Positions 44,685-54,623 of a stretch of DNA of 62,197 nucleotides are shown piece after piece. Under the pieces are notes generated by a model. That model was given only the letters and a program-made list of their open reading frames with translations, made no database searches and was not told where the DNA came from. Both the position numbers and the translations under genes were made by a program. Origin of the DNA: Bacillales bacterium (lineage in GTDB: Bacteria > Bacillota > Bacilli > Bacillales > DASSOY01); assembly GCA_035700025.1 (NCBI GenBank), contig DASSOY010000090.1, positions 1-62,197 on the forward strand, in the 5' to 3' direction. How positions within the stretch are numbered: position 1 is the stretch's first letter; each line of letters opens with the position of its first letter.

Positions 44685-46442
44685 ATGAAGGGCAAATCAA
44701 AATGGTCCCTGTTACTCGCGCTCGTTTTCGTGTTGAGCCTGTTCCTTTCCGCATGTAGCGGCGGCGGTGGCGAAACAACCAATGAAGGCAGCAGCGGAAA
44801 TGAAGGCGATTCGGGTACCGAAAATAAAACCGGTGGCGATGAAAACAAGGTTGAAACGTTCAACATCGCGGTCGCTTCGGAGATCCCGACGATGGATACG
44901 TCCAAAGGCGACGACGAAGTTTCGTTTAACCAATTCTCGGCTGCTTTCGAAGGCTTGTTCACGATGAACTCGAAAGGTGAAATCGTGCCTGCCGAAGCAA
45001 CGGGCATGCCGGAAGTTAAACCGGTTAAAGTGAAGGTTAAGGACGACAAAGGAAAAGAAGTTGAGAAAACATACTACCAGTATACGTTCCACCTGCGTGA
45101 CGGCATCGTTTGGAGCAATGGCGAACCGGTTACGGCAGAAGATTACGTATACGCATGGCAAAGATTGATCGATCCGAAGCGCGGCGCGACTTATTCGTAT
45201 TTGGCACCGACGCTCGGACTCGTAAATGCCGCTGAGATCATGAACGAAGACAGCGATCTTTACGGGAAGCTTGACAAGCTTGGCGTCAAAGCAGTTGACG
45301 ACAAGACGTTGCAAATGACTTTGGTGAAAAAGGTACCGGACAAGATGCTCCTCAGCTTGATGCAATTCCCGAGCTTCTTCCCGATCCCGAAAGATTTTGC
45401 CGAAGAGCAAGGCGACCAATATGCGCTCGAACCTGAAAACCTTCTGTTCAACGGTCCTTACGTGATGACCGAATGGAAGCATAACGAAGGTTGGACGTAC
45501 AAGAAGAACGATAAGTATTGGGACAAAGAAAATGTCGATCTCGAGGAAATCCACTACAAAGTAGTTAAAGAACAGTCGACTCGCGTGAATCTTTACGAAG
45601 TCGGCAAACTCGATATCGTCGGTCTCAGCTCGCAATATGTTAAGAAATATCAAGACAATCCTGAGTTCCATACGGCTCTCGGAACTGCCGTGTTCTACTT
45701 CATGTTGAACGAAGACAACAAGTTCTTGGACAACGTTAACATCCGCAAAGCGCTTGCATTGTCTTGGAACAAAAAGCAGTTCACCGACGTGTTGTTGAAC
45801 GACGGTTCGATTCCGGCATGGTTCCTTGTACCGAAAGACTTTGCAATGGGTCCTGACGGAAAAGACTTCCGTGCGAAATACGGGAACTTTGGCGAGTTTA
45901 ACCCTGAAAAAGCGAAAGAGTATTGGCAAAAAGGGTTGGATGAACTCGGCGTTGATTCGATCAAACTCGAAGTACTCGCGTATCCGGGTAAGACGGTTAA
46001 AGATAACATTTCGTTCGTTATCAACCAGTGGGAGCAAAACTTGCCTGGGTTCGAAGCCACTTTGAACCAGCAAGAATTTAAAGTCATGCTCGAAAAAGAA
46101 AACAGCGGTCAGTATCAGATTGCTTACGCTGGCTGGGGTCCGGACTATCAAGATCCGATGACTTTCATGGATCTGTGGGTAACGGGCGGCGGTCATAACG
46201 ACATCGGTTACTCGAATCCGGAGTACGACAAGCGGATCGAATATGCGAAAACGCATCCGCAAGATGCCGAAGGCCGTTGGACGAAAATGCAAGAGGCTGA
46301 GAAGATCTTGTTCGAAGATCAAGCCATCATTCCGATGTATCAAGAAGGATCGGCCTATCTTTTGAGCAAGAAAGTGAAAAACTTTGCGAACCATCCGTTC
46401 GGCCCAGACTACACTTGGAAGTATTGGGAAATCGAAGAATAA
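44685..46442 (+). CDS. oppA: Oligopeptide ABC transporter substrate-binding lipoprotein
   Basis: Cell-surface receptor that captures oligopeptides. 585 residues: lipoprotein signal peptide with lipobox LSAC (cysteine near residue 25), then a Gly/Ser/Glu-rich linker and a class C solute-binding domain (YQYTFHLRDGIVWSNGEPVTA, VNIRKALALSWNKKQF). AAGGGAGG before ATG. First gene of oppABCDF; a strong stem-loop separates it from oppB. App versus Opp is not decided by sequence alone. Confidence 0.95.
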   Translation: MKGKSKWSLLLALVFVLSLFLSACSGGGGETTNEGSSGNEGDSGTENKTGGDENKVETFNIAVASEIPTMDTSKGDDEVSFNQFSAAFEGLFTMNSKGEIVPAEATGMPEVKPVKVKVKDDKGKEVEKTYYQYTFHLRDGIVWSNGEPVTAEDYVYAWQRLIDPKRGATYSYLAPTLGLVNAAEIMNEDSDLYGKLDKLGVKAVDDKTLQMTLVKKVPDKMLLSLMQFPSFFPIPKDFAEEQGDQYALEPENLLFNGPYVMTEWKHNEGWTYKKNDKYWDKENVDLEEIHYKVVKEQSTRVNLYEVGKLDIVGLSSQYVKKYQDNPEFHTALGTAVFYFMLNEDNKFLDNVNIRKALALSWNKKQFTDVLLNDGSIPAWFLVPKDFAMGPDGKDFRAKYGNFGEFNPEKAKEYWQKGLDELGVDSIKLEVLAYPGKTVKDNISFVINQWEQNLPGFEATLNQQEFKVMLEKENSGQYQIAYAGWGPDYQDPMTFMDLWVTGGGHNDIGYSNPEYDKRIEYAKTHPQDAEGRWTKMQEAEKILFEDQAIIPMYQEGSAYLLSKKVKNFANHPFGPDYTWKYWEIEE

Positions 46443-46469
46443 ATTCACGTGCTTCTGAGCTTTGTCTTC

Positions 46470-46504
46470 AGGAGAGTATGTGTCGTCCTGACATGTACTC
46501 TCCT
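46470..46504 (+). terminator. Intercistronic stem-loop between oppA and oppB
   Basis: Fifteen-base stem AGGAGAGTATGTGTC / GACATGTACTCTCCT with two wobble pairs, five-base loop and CTTCTT tail. It probably protects or partly terminates the message so that receptor exceeds permease. Confidence 0.8.
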
Positions 46505-46610
46505 TCTTAATGAGTTGAAAATAATTGGAAGATTACTATAACGCTTGCCTGAAATTTAATTGTCCTCTAAACTATCATAATGAGAGCCGAATTTATGGAG
46601 GAGGTGTAGT

Positions 46611-47540
46611 ATGCTTAAATATACGTTGTCAAGAATCGGATATATGCTCGTCACATTTTTCGTCATTGCTGCGATGACGTTTATGATGATGCAGTTATTG
46701 CCCGGTTCACCTTTCAATTCCGAAAAATTGACAGATGAGCAAATTGAAATCTTGAAAAAAGCATACGATTTGGATGAGCCGGTTCCGCAAAGGTTCGTCA
46801 AATATATGGTCGGCCTTGTTCAAGGAGATTTAGGTGTTTCGTTCGCATTGGACGGACGACCGGTTTCGCAAATCATTTCGAACCGGATCGGACCGAGTGC
46901 GACCATTGGCGGGGAAGCGATTGTCTTTGGGACGATATTAGGTTTATTGTTAGGGATCATCGCTGCCTTAAAACGGAATACGATTATCGACTATTCAGCG
47001 ATGGTCATTGCCGTACTCGGTATATCAGTTCCAGCTTTTGTGCTCGGGGCGCTCTTGCAATATTACTTTGCGGTGAAATGGCGATTGTTTCCCGTCACGT
47101 TTCATGACAGTATCGAAGGCCATATATTGCCGGTCTTTTCACTTGCGGTTCTCGTAATCGCGACGGTGGCCCGTTTCATGAGAACGGAAATGCTTGACGT
47201 GCTCGGGCAAGATTACATTATGACCGCAACGGCAAAAGGGTTGTCGCGAGTGCAAGTCATATTTAAACATACGGTACGTAACGCTCTCATACCGGTGGTT
47301 ACGATTATTGGTCCGCTGATCGTGGCGTTAATGACCGGTTCCCTTGTAATCGAAGCGATATTCGCCGTACCCGGCTTGGGCAGCGAATTCGTTGATTCGA
47401 TTAGTAAACGTGATTACCCAATGATTATGGGCGTTACGCTATTCTACAGCATGCTGTTTATCAGTTCGATATTGGTGGTCGACTTGATGTACGGCGTCAT
47501 AGATCCGAGAATTCGACTGGCAGGGGGCGATGACAAGTGA
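46611..47540 (+). CDS. oppB: Oligopeptide ABC transporter permease
   Basis: 309-residue inner permease with six helices. The EAA loop MTATAKGLSRVQVIFKH and the start MLKYTLSRIGYM are standard. GGAGGAGG before ATG 46611. Its TGA stop overlaps the oppC start. Confidence 0.96.
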   Translation: MLKYTLSRIGYMLVTFFVIAAMTFMMMQLLPGSPFNSEKLTDEQIEILKKAYDLDEPVPQRFVKYMVGLVQGDLGVSFALDGRPVSQIISNRIGPSATIGGEAIVFGTILGLLLGIIAALKRNTIIDYSAMVIAVLGISVPAFVLGALLQYYFAVKWRLFPVTFHDSIEGHILPVFSLAVLVIATVARFMRTEMLDVLGQDYIMTATAKGLSRVQVIFKHTVRNALIPVVTIIGPLIVALMTGSLVIEAIFAVPGLGSEFVDSISKRDYPMIMGVTLFYSMLFISSILVVDLMYGVIDPRIRLAGGDDK

Positions 47541-48559
47541 GCATGAAGGAAGAGCATTTGACGAAAGACATGTTCCAGCCTGTCGAAAAAAGTGAATATG
47601 ATTTGGAGAATATTTCACGGCCATCCATCGGTTTTTGGCGTGATGCTTGGAGACGTCTCTTTAAAAACAAAGGGTCTGTCGTCGGGTTGATTCTTATTAT
47701 CTTTTCCATTTTCATGGCCATTTTCGGACCTTCGATGAACGATTATGGCTTCAACGATCAAAACCCGGTCAGACAATACTTGCCGCCGCGCGTACCGGTG
47801 CTGGAAAATATTCATTGGCTTGGGTTGGACGGTGTCGATTTCAGCGGCGAAAGTCCGTATTTAACGCGCGGAGGCTTTGAAGATTCCTACTTTTGGTTCG
47901 GTACTGATTCGTTAGGCCGCGACGTTTGGACGCGAGTATGGCGCGGAACGAGAATTTCATTGTACATCGCCTTTTTGGCTGCAGCGATTGACCTTCTTAT
48001 CGGCGTTGTTTACGGCGGCGTCTCTGCGTATTACGGCGGAAAAGTCGATAACGTCATGCAACGAATTATCGAAGTTCTCATCGGCATTCCGAATCTTATC
48101 GTAATCATCTTGTTCATCCTATGGCTGCAACCAGGGATATTATCCATTACATTAGCGCTCGTAATAACAGGATGGGTAAGTCAAGCGAGAATTGTCCGCG
48201 GGCAAATTCTTAAATTGAAAAGCGACGAATTTGTTTTGTCTGCCCGAACATTGGGAGGCGATGGTCCGCGTATCATTTTTAAACACTTGGTTCCAAATAC
48301 ACTTGGTCAAATTATCATCACCTCAATGTTTACGATTCCTAATGCGATCTTCTTCGAAGCTTTCTTAAGTTTCATTGGTCTCGGAATCGCGCCTCCGGAA
48401 GCTTCATTAGGTTCCTTAACGAGAGAGGGATATGAAAGTTTGCAAATTTATCCGTACCTTTGTTTCTTTCCGGCCGCAGTGATCAGTTTGTTAATGATAA
48501 GCTTTAACCTGCTTGCAGACGGTATGCGGGACGCTTTTGATCCGAAAATGCGTAGATAG
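47537..48559 (+). CDS. oppC: Oligopeptide ABC transporter permease
   Basis: 340-residue second permease: cytoplasmic N-terminal OppC segment (SIGFWRDAWRRLFKNKGS), a large outer loop, then the transport domain with LGTDSLGRDVWTRV-like FGTDSLGRDVW and the EAA loop ARTLGGDGPRIIFKH. GTG 47537 overlaps oppB by four bases; ATG 47543 is an alternative. Confidence 0.95.
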   Translation: MSMKEEHLTKDMFQPVEKSEYDLENISRPSIGFWRDAWRRLFKNKGSVVGLILIIFSIFMAIFGPSMNDYGFNDQNPVRQYLPPRVPVLENIHWLGLDGVDFSGESPYLTRGGFEDSYFWFGTDSLGRDVWTRVWRGTRISLYIAFLAAAIDLLIGVVYGGVSAYYGGKVDNVMQRIIEVLIGIPNLIVIILFILWLQPGILSITLALVITGWVSQARIVRGQILKLKSDEFVLSARTLGGDGPRIIFKHLVPNTLGQIIITSMFTIPNAIFFEAFLSFIGLGIAPPEASLGSLTREGYESLQIYPYLCFFPAAVISLLMISFNLLADGMRDAFDPKMRR

Positions 48560-48573
48560 GGGGTCTGTAACGA

Positions 48574-49593
48574 ATGTCAAAGTTATTGGAAGTCAAAGAT
48601 CTGGAAATCTCCTTTGATACGTACGGTGCTGAAGTTCAGGCCGTCCGCGGGGTGAATTTAGAGTTGGAAAAAGGGGAAGCGCTTGCAATCGTCGGTGAAT
48701 CCGGTTCCGGTAAATCCGTGACCTCCAAGGCGATCATGAAGCTGATCCCAAGCCCTCCAGGTCGTTTCAAGAATGGAGAAATTTTGTTCGAAGGCAAAGA
48801 CTTGACGAAACTTAGTGAAAAACAAATGGAAAAAATGCGCGGTTCGGAAATTTCGATGATTTTTCAGGACCCGATGACATCTTTGAACCCTACCATGAGA
48901 GTCGGACAGCAAATTGTGGAAGGGTTGCGCAAGCACCAAAATATGAGCCGAAGCGAAGCGAAAAAACGAGCGATCGAAATTTTGAAAATGGTTAAGATTC
49001 CGAATGCCGAAGCTCGATTCAAACAGTATCCGCATCAGTTTTCAGGCGGAATGCGGCAGCGTGTCGTCATTGCGATTGCTTTGGCTTGTAATCCAAAAGT
49101 GTTGATTGCCGATGAACCGACAACGGCGCTTGACGTGACCATTCAGGCACAGATTCTCGATTTGATGAGAGACCTTCAGAAACAAACCGGGACAGCCATT
49201 ATTTTAATTACGCACGATCTTGGAGTCGTATCCAACCTTGCGCAAAAAGTGGCGGTTATGTATGCCGGTAAAATTATCGAACGCGGCGACATTGACGATA
49301 TTTTTTACCAACCGAAACATCCTTATACGTGGGGACTGTTGGCTTCGATGCCGAAATTGCATACGAAATCGGAACAATTATTGGCGATTCCGGGAACACC
49401 GCCGGATTTGGCAAAACCTCCGAAAGGATGTCCGTTTGCCCCGCGCTGTCCGCACGCCATGAAAGTGTGTACGGAATACATGCCGGAATATACGGACGTT
49501 TCCGAAACGCATCAGGCCGCTTGCTGGCTGCTTGATGAACGGGCACCGGAAGTGGAGCCCCCTGAAGCCGCAGTTGTAGGAGGTTCGGAATAA
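48574..49593 (+). CDS. oppD: Oligopeptide ABC transporter ATPase
   Basis: 339 residues. Walker [13 protein letters not shown]-loop [10 protein letters not shown], signature FSGGMRQRV, Walker [15 protein letters not shown]-loop ITHDLG, and a C-terminal peptide-transporter extension with the cysteine set [15 protein letters not shown]. It shares one base with oppF. Confidence 0.97.
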   Translation: MSKLLEVKDLEISFDTYGAEVQAVRGVNLELEKGEALAIVGESGSGKSVTSKAIMKLIPSPPGRFKNGEILFEGKDLTKLSEKQMEKMRGSEISMIFQDPMTSLNPTMRVGQQIVEGLRKHQNMSRSEAKKRAIEILKMVKIPNAEARFKQYPHQFSGGMRQRVVIAIALACNPKVLIADEPTTALDVTIQAQILDLMRDLQKQTGTAIILITHDLGVVSNLAQKVAVMYAGKIIERGDIDDIFYQPKHPYTWGLLASMPKLHTKSEQLLAIPGTPPDLAKPPKGCPFAPRCPHAMKVCTEYMPEYTDVSETHQAACWLLDERAPEVEPPEAAVVGGSE

Positions 49594-50615
49594 TGGCGAT
49601 GTCGGAAGAAAGATTGCTGGAAATCAAAAATTTGAAGAAATATTTCAAAGTAGGCCGAAAACAAGTGCTGAAAGCCGTAGACAATATCAGCTTTCATATA
49701 AACAAAGGCGAAACATTCGGACTTGTCGGCGAGTCCGGGTGCGGGAAATCTACCGCCGGTCGGACGATTATTCGCTTATATAATGCAACTGAGGGAGAAA
49801 TTACGTTTGACGGCAAGAAGGTTCATGGAAAAAAGACGAAAAGCGAGTTGAAAACGTTCAGCCGCAAAATGCAAATGATTTTTCAGGACCCTTACGCTTC
49901 CTTGAACCCTCGGATGACCGTTAAGGACATCATCGCCGAAGGGATCGACATTCATGGTTTAGCAAAAAACAGTAAAGAACGTCTTGATCGTGTATATGAA
50001 TTGTTGGAAACCGTCGGGTTGAACCGCGACCACGCGAGCCGGTACCCGCACGAATTCAGCGGCGGACAGCGGCAGAGAATTGGAATTGCTCGTGCTCTTG
50101 CGGTCGATCCCGACTTCATTATCGCCGATGAACCCATTTCTGCTCTTGACGTTTCCATTCAAGCGCAAGTCGTGAACTTGTTGCAGAAATTGCAAAGAGA
50201 ACGCGGGTTAACTTACTTGTTTATTGCGCATGACTTGTCGATGGTCAAGCATATCAGCGACCGTGTCGGCGTGATGTATCTTGGAAATATGGCCGAAGTG
50301 GCTACTTCCGACGATCTTTATGCCGAACCGCTCCATCCGTATACGCAGGCACTGCTGTCGGCAATTCCGGTACCGGATCCCGAAGTGGAAAGAAATCGTG
50401 AGCGGATCATCATCGAAGGAGATGTGCCCAGCCCGATTTCTCCTCCGAGCGGCTGTCGTTTCCGTACGCGCTGCCCGTTCGCGATGGACGTTTGCGCAAA
50501 GGAAATACCAAGATGGCAAGAATATCGGGACAACCATTGGGTCGCTTGTCATTTGTATGACGAGGAATTCAATGAAGGCAAGAAACCACCCGAGCCTCCG
50601 AAAATCGAAGTGTAA
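49593..50615 (+). CDS. oppF: Oligopeptide ABC transporter ATPase
   Basis: 340 residues. Walker [25 protein letters not shown], signature [22 protein letters not shown], and the C-terminal [18 protein letters not shown] 49593 is nine bases after GGAGG; ATG 49599 is possible. Last gene of the operon, followed by a strong terminator. Confidence 0.97.
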   Translation: MAMSEERLLEIKNLKKYFKVGRKQVLKAVDNISFHINKGETFGLVGESGCGKSTAGRTIIRLYNATEGEITFDGKKVHGKKTKSELKTFSRKMQMIFQDPYASLNPRMTVKDIIAEGIDIHGLAKNSKERLDRVYELLETVGLNRDHASRYPHEFSGGQRQRIGIARALAVDPDFIIADEPISALDVSIQAQVVNLLQKLQRERGLTYLFIAHDLSMVKHISDRVGVMYLGNMAEVATSDDLYAEPLHPYTQALLSAIPVPDPEVERNRERIIIEGDVPSPISPPSGCRFRTRCPFAMDVCAKEIPRWQEYRDNHWVACHLYDEEFNEGKKPPEPPKIEV

Positions 50616-50618
50616 CGT

Positions 50619-50652
50619 AAAAAACCTTCTGTGAATCACAGAAGGTTTTTTT
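50619..50652. terminator. Bidirectional terminator after oppF
   Basis: Eleven-base perfect stem AACCTTCTGTG / CACAGAAGGTT with A tract on the left and T tract on the right; serves oppF and the small minus-strand gene. Confidence 0.93.
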
Positions 50653-50670
50653 CATGCATGCCCGATTTTT

Positions 50671-50841
50671 TTATTTTTTGTTCCGTATGATTATGACCAA
50701 TCTCGCAGCATAAACGCCAAAGCAAACGAACAGCCACCCTTTGAGGATCCAGCCGAGATTTTGATCCAAAGAATAAGAATAAAAAATCATGCCGAGCAGT
50801 ACAAATATACAAACGGCGAGAAGCACCTGGGTGATTTGCAT
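50671..50841 (-). CDS. Small two-helix membrane protein
   Basis: 56 residues with two membrane helices (about 3-24 and 32-52) joined by SLDQNLGW, basic end IIRNKK. AAGGAGG lies six bases before ATG 50841; ATG 50844 is possible. Not recognised. Confidence 0.6.
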   Translation of the reverse strand: MQITQVLLAVCIFVLLGMIFYSYSLDQNLGWILKGWLFVCFGVYAARLVIIIRNKK

Positions 50842-50902
50842 CATGTCCCTCCTTAATCCTTAATTATAACACGATTCACGCAAAAAGATCGGAGGACTGA
50901 AC

Positions 50903-51454
50903 ATGAAGAGAGCCGCGATCGGATTATGGATGGCGGGGATTGGCGTTGTTAGTTGTTTCTTGCTTTTGAAGACGCCTCCACTTCCTTCGACGACGCCATT
51001 TCCGCAGGCGGATGCTGCATCGACGAAAGCGAAGCAAGCTGAACAAACCGCCCCGTCATTCTCCTTACCGTCATTATCAGGACAACCCGTATCTCTCAGC
51101 GATTACCGCGGGTCTCTCGTACTGTTGAATTTTTGGGCATCGTGGTGTGGACCGTGCCGACATGAAGCGCCCGTGCTTAACAAGATGCACAAACAATTTT
51201 CGGGACGCGTGAAAATCATTGGCGTCAACATGACGTCTCAAGAGTTAAGCGTTAAGGACGTGAAACAGTTTGTAAAACGGTACGATTTGCAATTCCCTGT
51301 TCTTCTCGACCGGACAGGAACCGTCATGAAACGTTATCACATTGTTGCTGTACCAACAACATTTCTTGTCGGACGCAGCGGACAAATCCTCGAAAAGTTC
51401 CGAGGCGAAATGACACTTGATGATCTTAAGAACACATTAGCGCGAACTGGATAA
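50903..51454 (+). CDS. TlpA/ResA-like membrane-anchored thiol-disulfide oxidoreductase
   Basis: 183 residues. One N-terminal membrane anchor (about 5-23), a linker, and a thioredoxin fold with the redox site [14 protein letters not shown] near residue 82 and the cis-proline in VAVPTTFLV. Faces outward and is probably reduced by CcdA; roles in cytochrome c or spore maturation are possible but not fixed by context. GGAGGAC precedes ATG 50903. Confidence 0.9.
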   Translation: MKRAAIGLWMAGIGVVSCFLLLKTPPLPSTTPFPQADAASTKAKQAEQTAPSFSLPSLSGQPVSLSDYRGSLVLLNFWASWCGPCRHEAPVLNKMHKQFSGRVKIIGVNMTSQELSVKDVKQFVKRYDLQFPVLLDRTGTVMKRYHIVAVPTTFLVGRSGQILEKFRGEMTLDDLKNTLARTG

Positions 51455-51484
51455 AATTTTATTAAAAAACTTGTCGGAACGTCC

Positions 51485-51513
51485 TTCAAAATGTTGCATT
51501 TTGACACTATAAT
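51485..51513 (+). promoter_or_regulatory. Sigma-A promoter of DUF4015 gene
   Basis: TTCAAA, 17-base spacer and TATAAT, ending 41 bases before the start codon. Confidence 0.7.
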
Positions 51514-51554
51514 GAAAAGAAAGACATGAATATGTTACATACGGGGGTTCTTGC

Positions 51555-52775
51555 ATGGGGAGAAAGTGGGTCTTGTCGTTCGTCGCATCCTTACTTTTAT
51601 TCATCGTTTTCAAAGCGGATACGAGTAGTGCAAAAGAAAACGTAAAACTGGTTCAATGGCTGAGTACCGCGCATTTTCAATTACATCCATTGGTTTTGCC
51701 CGATCCGATTCCGCGTTTCGTTTTCGATTCGGGATACGATTTTCAGCGGCCGAAGCATGTCCGGGGTATTTATTCCACGGCCTGGTCAGCCGGAGGTTCG
51801 CGTTTAGACAAACTCATTAACTACATTGATTCGAACGACTTGAACGCAATCGTCATCGACATTAAAGACGATCACGGCACAGTCACTTTCACACCGGAAG
51901 ACAAAAACGCACCGTACGCCTTTGCTTCGAAATCGATCATCGGCGATCCGGAAGCATTAATGAAAAAGCTGGAACAGCATCACATTTGGCCGATCGCCCG
52001 TATTGTTTGTTTCAAGGATGCGGTGTATGCCGAGAAGCACCCAGAGGCAACATTCAAAAAGCCGAATGGAGAAATTTGGACGAACGGCAACGGGGAAGCT
52101 TTCATTAATCCTTTTCTGAAACAGACGTGGGACTATAACGTAAGCGTTGCAAAAGCAGCTGTAAAACTCGGGTTTCAGGAAATACAATTCGATTACGTCC
52201 GATTCCCCGAAGGGTTTGAAAGACGCGCCGGAAAATTGACCTATACGACGGGAACCTACCCCGCCTACAATGAAGAAAACAAGAAACTTGATGTGAAACA
52301 GCGAGTGAATGCGGTAACGGACTTCGTAGCGTATGCACACGAACAACTGGATCGGTTTGACGTTGATGTATCCGTTGATATTTTCGGCTATACCGCGACA
52401 CTTCCGGCAGCTCCAGGAATCGGCCAAAACATGTCGAGAATCTCGCAGCACGTCGATGTTATTTCGGCGATGATCTATCCGAGTCATTGGACTTCTTATT
52501 TCGGCATTCGCTATCCCGACTTGCATCCTTATGAATTGACAGATGCGTATGCAAAAGCGGAGACTGAAAAGCTGTCGAAATTGGAAAATCCGCCGATCTC
52601 ACGTCCATGGATTCAAGACTTTACGGCCACTTGGCTGCCTCACCACTTGAATTACGGCAAAGCGGAAGTCGAAGCACAAGTCAAAGCTCTTGAAGACAAC
52701 GGCATACATGAGTTTCTTGTTTGGGACGCGGCAAACACTTATACGCCAGGCGTCGATTATACACCTGGCAATTGA
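51555..52775 (+). CDS. Secreted putative glycoside hydrolase (DUF4015)
   Basis: 406 residues with a signal peptide ending near SSAKE, then a TIM-barrel DUF4015 domain: VRGIYSTAWSAGG, NAIVIDIKDDHGTV, FQEIQFDYVRFPEGF and VSVDIFGYTA, with conserved acidic residues on successive strand ends. The family is thought to act on polysaccharide but the substrate is unproven. ATG 51555 has a GGGGG site. A palindromic stem follows. Confidence 0.88.
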   Translation: MGRKWVLSFVASLLLFIVFKADTSSAKENVKLVQWLSTAHFQLHPLVLPDPIPRFVFDSGYDFQRPKHVRGIYSTAWSAGGSRLDKLINYIDSNDLNAIVIDIKDDHGTVTFTPEDKNAPYAFASKSIIGDPEALMKKLEQHHIWPIARIVCFKDAVYAEKHPEATFKKPNGEIWTNGNGEAFINPFLKQTWDYNVSVAKAAVKLGFQEIQFDYVRFPEGFERRAGKLTYTTGTYPAYNEENKKLDVKQRVNAVTDFVAYAHEQLDRFDVDVSVDIFGYTATLPAAPGIGQNMSRISQHVDVISAMIYPSHWTSYFGIRYPDLHPYELTDAYAKAETEKLSKLENPPISRPWIQDFTATWLPHHLNYGKAEVEAQVKALEDNGIHEFLVWDAANTYTPGVDYTPGN

Positions 52776-52824
52776 GCGAATAAATTGACTTTTAGAAGCG
52801 AATCCTATAAAATAATAAAGCGAA

Positions 52825-52854
52825 AAAATCCTTCACTTTAAAGTGAAGGATTTT
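52825..52854. terminator. Palindromic terminator after DUF4015 gene
   Basis: Thirty-base perfect palindrome (AAAATCCTTCACTTT and its complement) with TTTT at the right and AAAA at the left. Confidence 0.75.
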
Positions 52855-52915
52855 CGTCTTGCATTCTCTGTTGGAACTCAAATTTGGACGGCTTCATTTC
52901 TAAAGCGCGTGATGA

Positions 52916-53095
52916 TTACTCTCGCGTCATTTTTCGCCATCCTTCTTGGGATCGCGCTGTTTGGTCCGAAAAGTGGTTACCTCGTTTTCGTCCGAACAAC
53001 CGCAAGCCGATTCCGGCGGATAGGACGCCGAGCATAGCGGTCAACCCAATGATCGCCGCAGCCATGACGACAAAGTCAACGATGAATGATGACAC
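52916..53095 (-). CDS. Small single-helix membrane protein
   Basis: 59 residues: one long hydrophobic segment (about 4-35, FVVMAAAIIGLTAMLGVL) and a basic-polar tail (GRKRGNHFSDQTARSQEGW). GGAGGG seven bases before GTG 53095 supports it. Not recognised. Confidence 0.55.
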   Translation of the reverse strand: MSSFIVDFVVMAAAIIGLTAMLGVLSAGIGLRLFGRKRGNHFSDQTARSQEGWRKMTRE

Positions 53096-53239
53096 GACCG
53101 TTCCCTCCAAACGCGTTCTTCTTATTATTGTAGCAAACCGCCGGCAGATTGAACATGGGAAATATTCGCACGATTTAAAGTGTCATGGCGGAATACTTCG
53201 TGTGGTATAATAATCATAACAAAAAGGTGATGTCCTTCA

Positions 53240-53830
53240 ATGAATTGGTATGAAAAGTTGAATGAGTATTTTCCAGTCGAAGAAATGAAATCGAAGGAAC
53301 ACATGGAATTGTTGTTGAAAGAAAAAGGTCATATGTACCATAAAGACGAGGGTCCGAACCATGTGTTGATGTATGCGGAAACGAAAGATTTCGTGTTTGT
53401 CGATTACGTTTACGTCTCGAGCAAAGCGAGAGGGCAAGGGCTCGGTCATAAACTCATCGAGAAGCTGAAAAAGAAAAACAAACCGATCATTCTCGAAGTT
53501 GAGCCGGTCGATTACGACGACAGCGATACGGAAAAGAGATTGCATTTCTACAAACGTGAAGGTTTTGAACATGCGATTTCGATCGGATACCGCCGCCGTT
53601 CGTTAGCGACGAACGAAATTAACCAGATGGAAATCTTATATTGGTCTCCGCAAAATGAATCCGAAGAAAGCATCCTCGAGAAGATGAAAAAAACGTACGA
53701 AGAAATTCATACTTACAAAGACGAAGAACTGTACGGAGAAACATACGAAGACGTCGAGAAAGTGCTTAGCATCGAGAAAGAAAAGGACGAAAACATTTTG
53801 GAATTTGATCAAGAGAAGAAACCCTCGTAA
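53240..53830 (+). CDS. yjbC: GNAT-like protein YjbC
   Basis: 196 residues. An acetyltransferase core (FVFVDYVYVSSKARGQGLGHKL motif A region) is followed by an acidic, lysine-rich C-terminal tail. In B. subtilis yjbC lies just before spx and is part of the cell-envelope stress response; here the order is kept, with one tiny gene between. AAAGGTGATG precedes ATG. Substrate unknown. Confidence 0.88.
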   Translation: MNWYEKLNEYFPVEEMKSKEHMELLLKEKGHMYHKDEGPNHVLMYAETKDFVFVDYVYVSSKARGQGLGHKLIEKLKKKNKPIILEVEPVDYDDSDTEKRLHFYKREGFEHAISIGYRRRSLATNEINQMEILYWSPQNESEESILEKMKKTYEEIHTYKDEELYGETYEDVEKVLSIEKEKDENILEFDQEKKPS

Positions 53831-53862
53831 GGTCGACCATCACGAAAGGAAGGTGAACGGCC

Positions 53863-53991
53863 ATGAAAGAGAAAGATAAAGCGAAAAAGAAGAAAAAGAA
53901 TTTGTTAAAGGATGTTCTTAAAGAGAAATTGAAAAGGTGGAATCCGGAATTGCCGAAATCCCCTTCGTCAAATACGAAAACGTCCGCTTAA
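53863..53991 (+). CDS. Lysine-rich micro-protein
   Basis: 42 residues, a run of alternating K/E residues at the start (KEKDKAKKKKKN) then RWNPELPKSPSS. AAAGGAAGGTGA before ATG 53863 is a convincing site, 32 bases after yjbC, so it is in the yjbC transcript. Its stop is inside the next terminator stem. Not recognised. Confidence 0.55.
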   Translation: MKEKDKAKKKKKNLLKDVLKEKLKRWNPELPKSPSSNTKTSA

Positions 53992-54019
53992 AGGAGATTT
54001 TTAAAAAATCTCCTTTTTT
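53990..54019 (+). terminator. Terminator between yjbC transcript and spx
   Basis: AAAGGAGATTTTT / AAAAATCTCCTTT stem with six T residues. Confidence 0.88.
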
Positions 54020-54125
54020 GTGATTAGAATTTAACATTTAGGGTAAATACACTATAACTCGCCAAATCGATCAAGCACAATGTTCACAGAGGATACATAA
54101 ATACCCACTATCCAAATTAGAAAAG

Positions 54126-54139
54126 TTATTATATAATAA
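54126..54139 (+). promoter_or_regulatory. Palindrome over the spx -10 region
   Basis: Perfect palindrome TTATTATATAATAA containing the -10 TATAAT (54132-54137), 39 bases before the spx start. It resembles a PerR-type site (TTATAAT half-sites) but lacks the central spacer base, so the identity of the binder is uncertain. In B. subtilis, spx is repressed by PerR and YodB. Confidence 0.5.
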
Positions 54140-54178
54140 AACTAGTGTAACGGATGTCACCGAAAGGAGTGAGACCGA

Positions 54179-54574
54179 ATGATTACGCTTTATACTTCTC
54201 CGAGCTGTACTTCTTGCCGTAAAGCGAGGGCATGGCTCGACGAACATGAAATTCCTTACGAAGAACGAAATATTTTTTCCGAACCGTTAACGGTTGAAGA
54301 GATAAAAGAAATTTTTCGAATGACTGAGGACGGCACGGACGAAATTATTTCAACTCGATCGAAAGCGTTTCAAGAACTTGATATTCACCTTGAAACGATG
54401 CCGCTTCAACAGTTGTTCCAGTTGATCAGCGATAATCCTGGGCTGTTACGCAGACCGATTATTTTAGACGAAAAACGACTGCAAGTCGGTTACAACGAGG
54501 ATGAAATTCGACGCTTCTTACCGAGAAAGGTACGTACGTTTCAACTGCGAGAAGCGCAAAAGATCGTCAATTAG
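54179..54574 (+). CDS. spx: Transcriptional regulator Spx
   Basis: ArsC-fold regulator that binds RNA polymerase alpha and turns on thiol-stress genes. 131 residues with the redox switch Cys10-Cys13 (SPSCTSC), [13 protein letters not shown] and [30 protein letters not shown] precedes ATG. Its level is set by YjbH (60.5 kb) and ClpXP; MecA lies next downstream. Confidence 0.97.
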   Translation: MITLYTSPSCTSCRKARAWLDEHEIPYEERNIFSEPLTVEEIKEIFRMTEDGTDEIISTRSKAFQELDIHLETMPLQQLFQLISDNPGLLRRPIILDEKRLQVGYNEDEIRRFLPRKVRTFQLREAQKIVN

Positions 54575-54591
54575 AACACTACAACTCAACG

Positions 54592-54623
54592 AAGCACTTT
54601 TCCGGTTCGGAAGGTGCTTTTTT
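54592..54623 (+). terminator. Terminator after spx
   Basis: AAGCACTTTTCCG / CGGAAGGTGCTT stem with one mismatch and six T residues. Confidence 0.87.

Noticed and set aside
44712..46448. 578-residue open frame on the minus strand
   Set aside because: Exact antisense of oppA with no ribosome site or domain; an artefact of biased third-codon bases.
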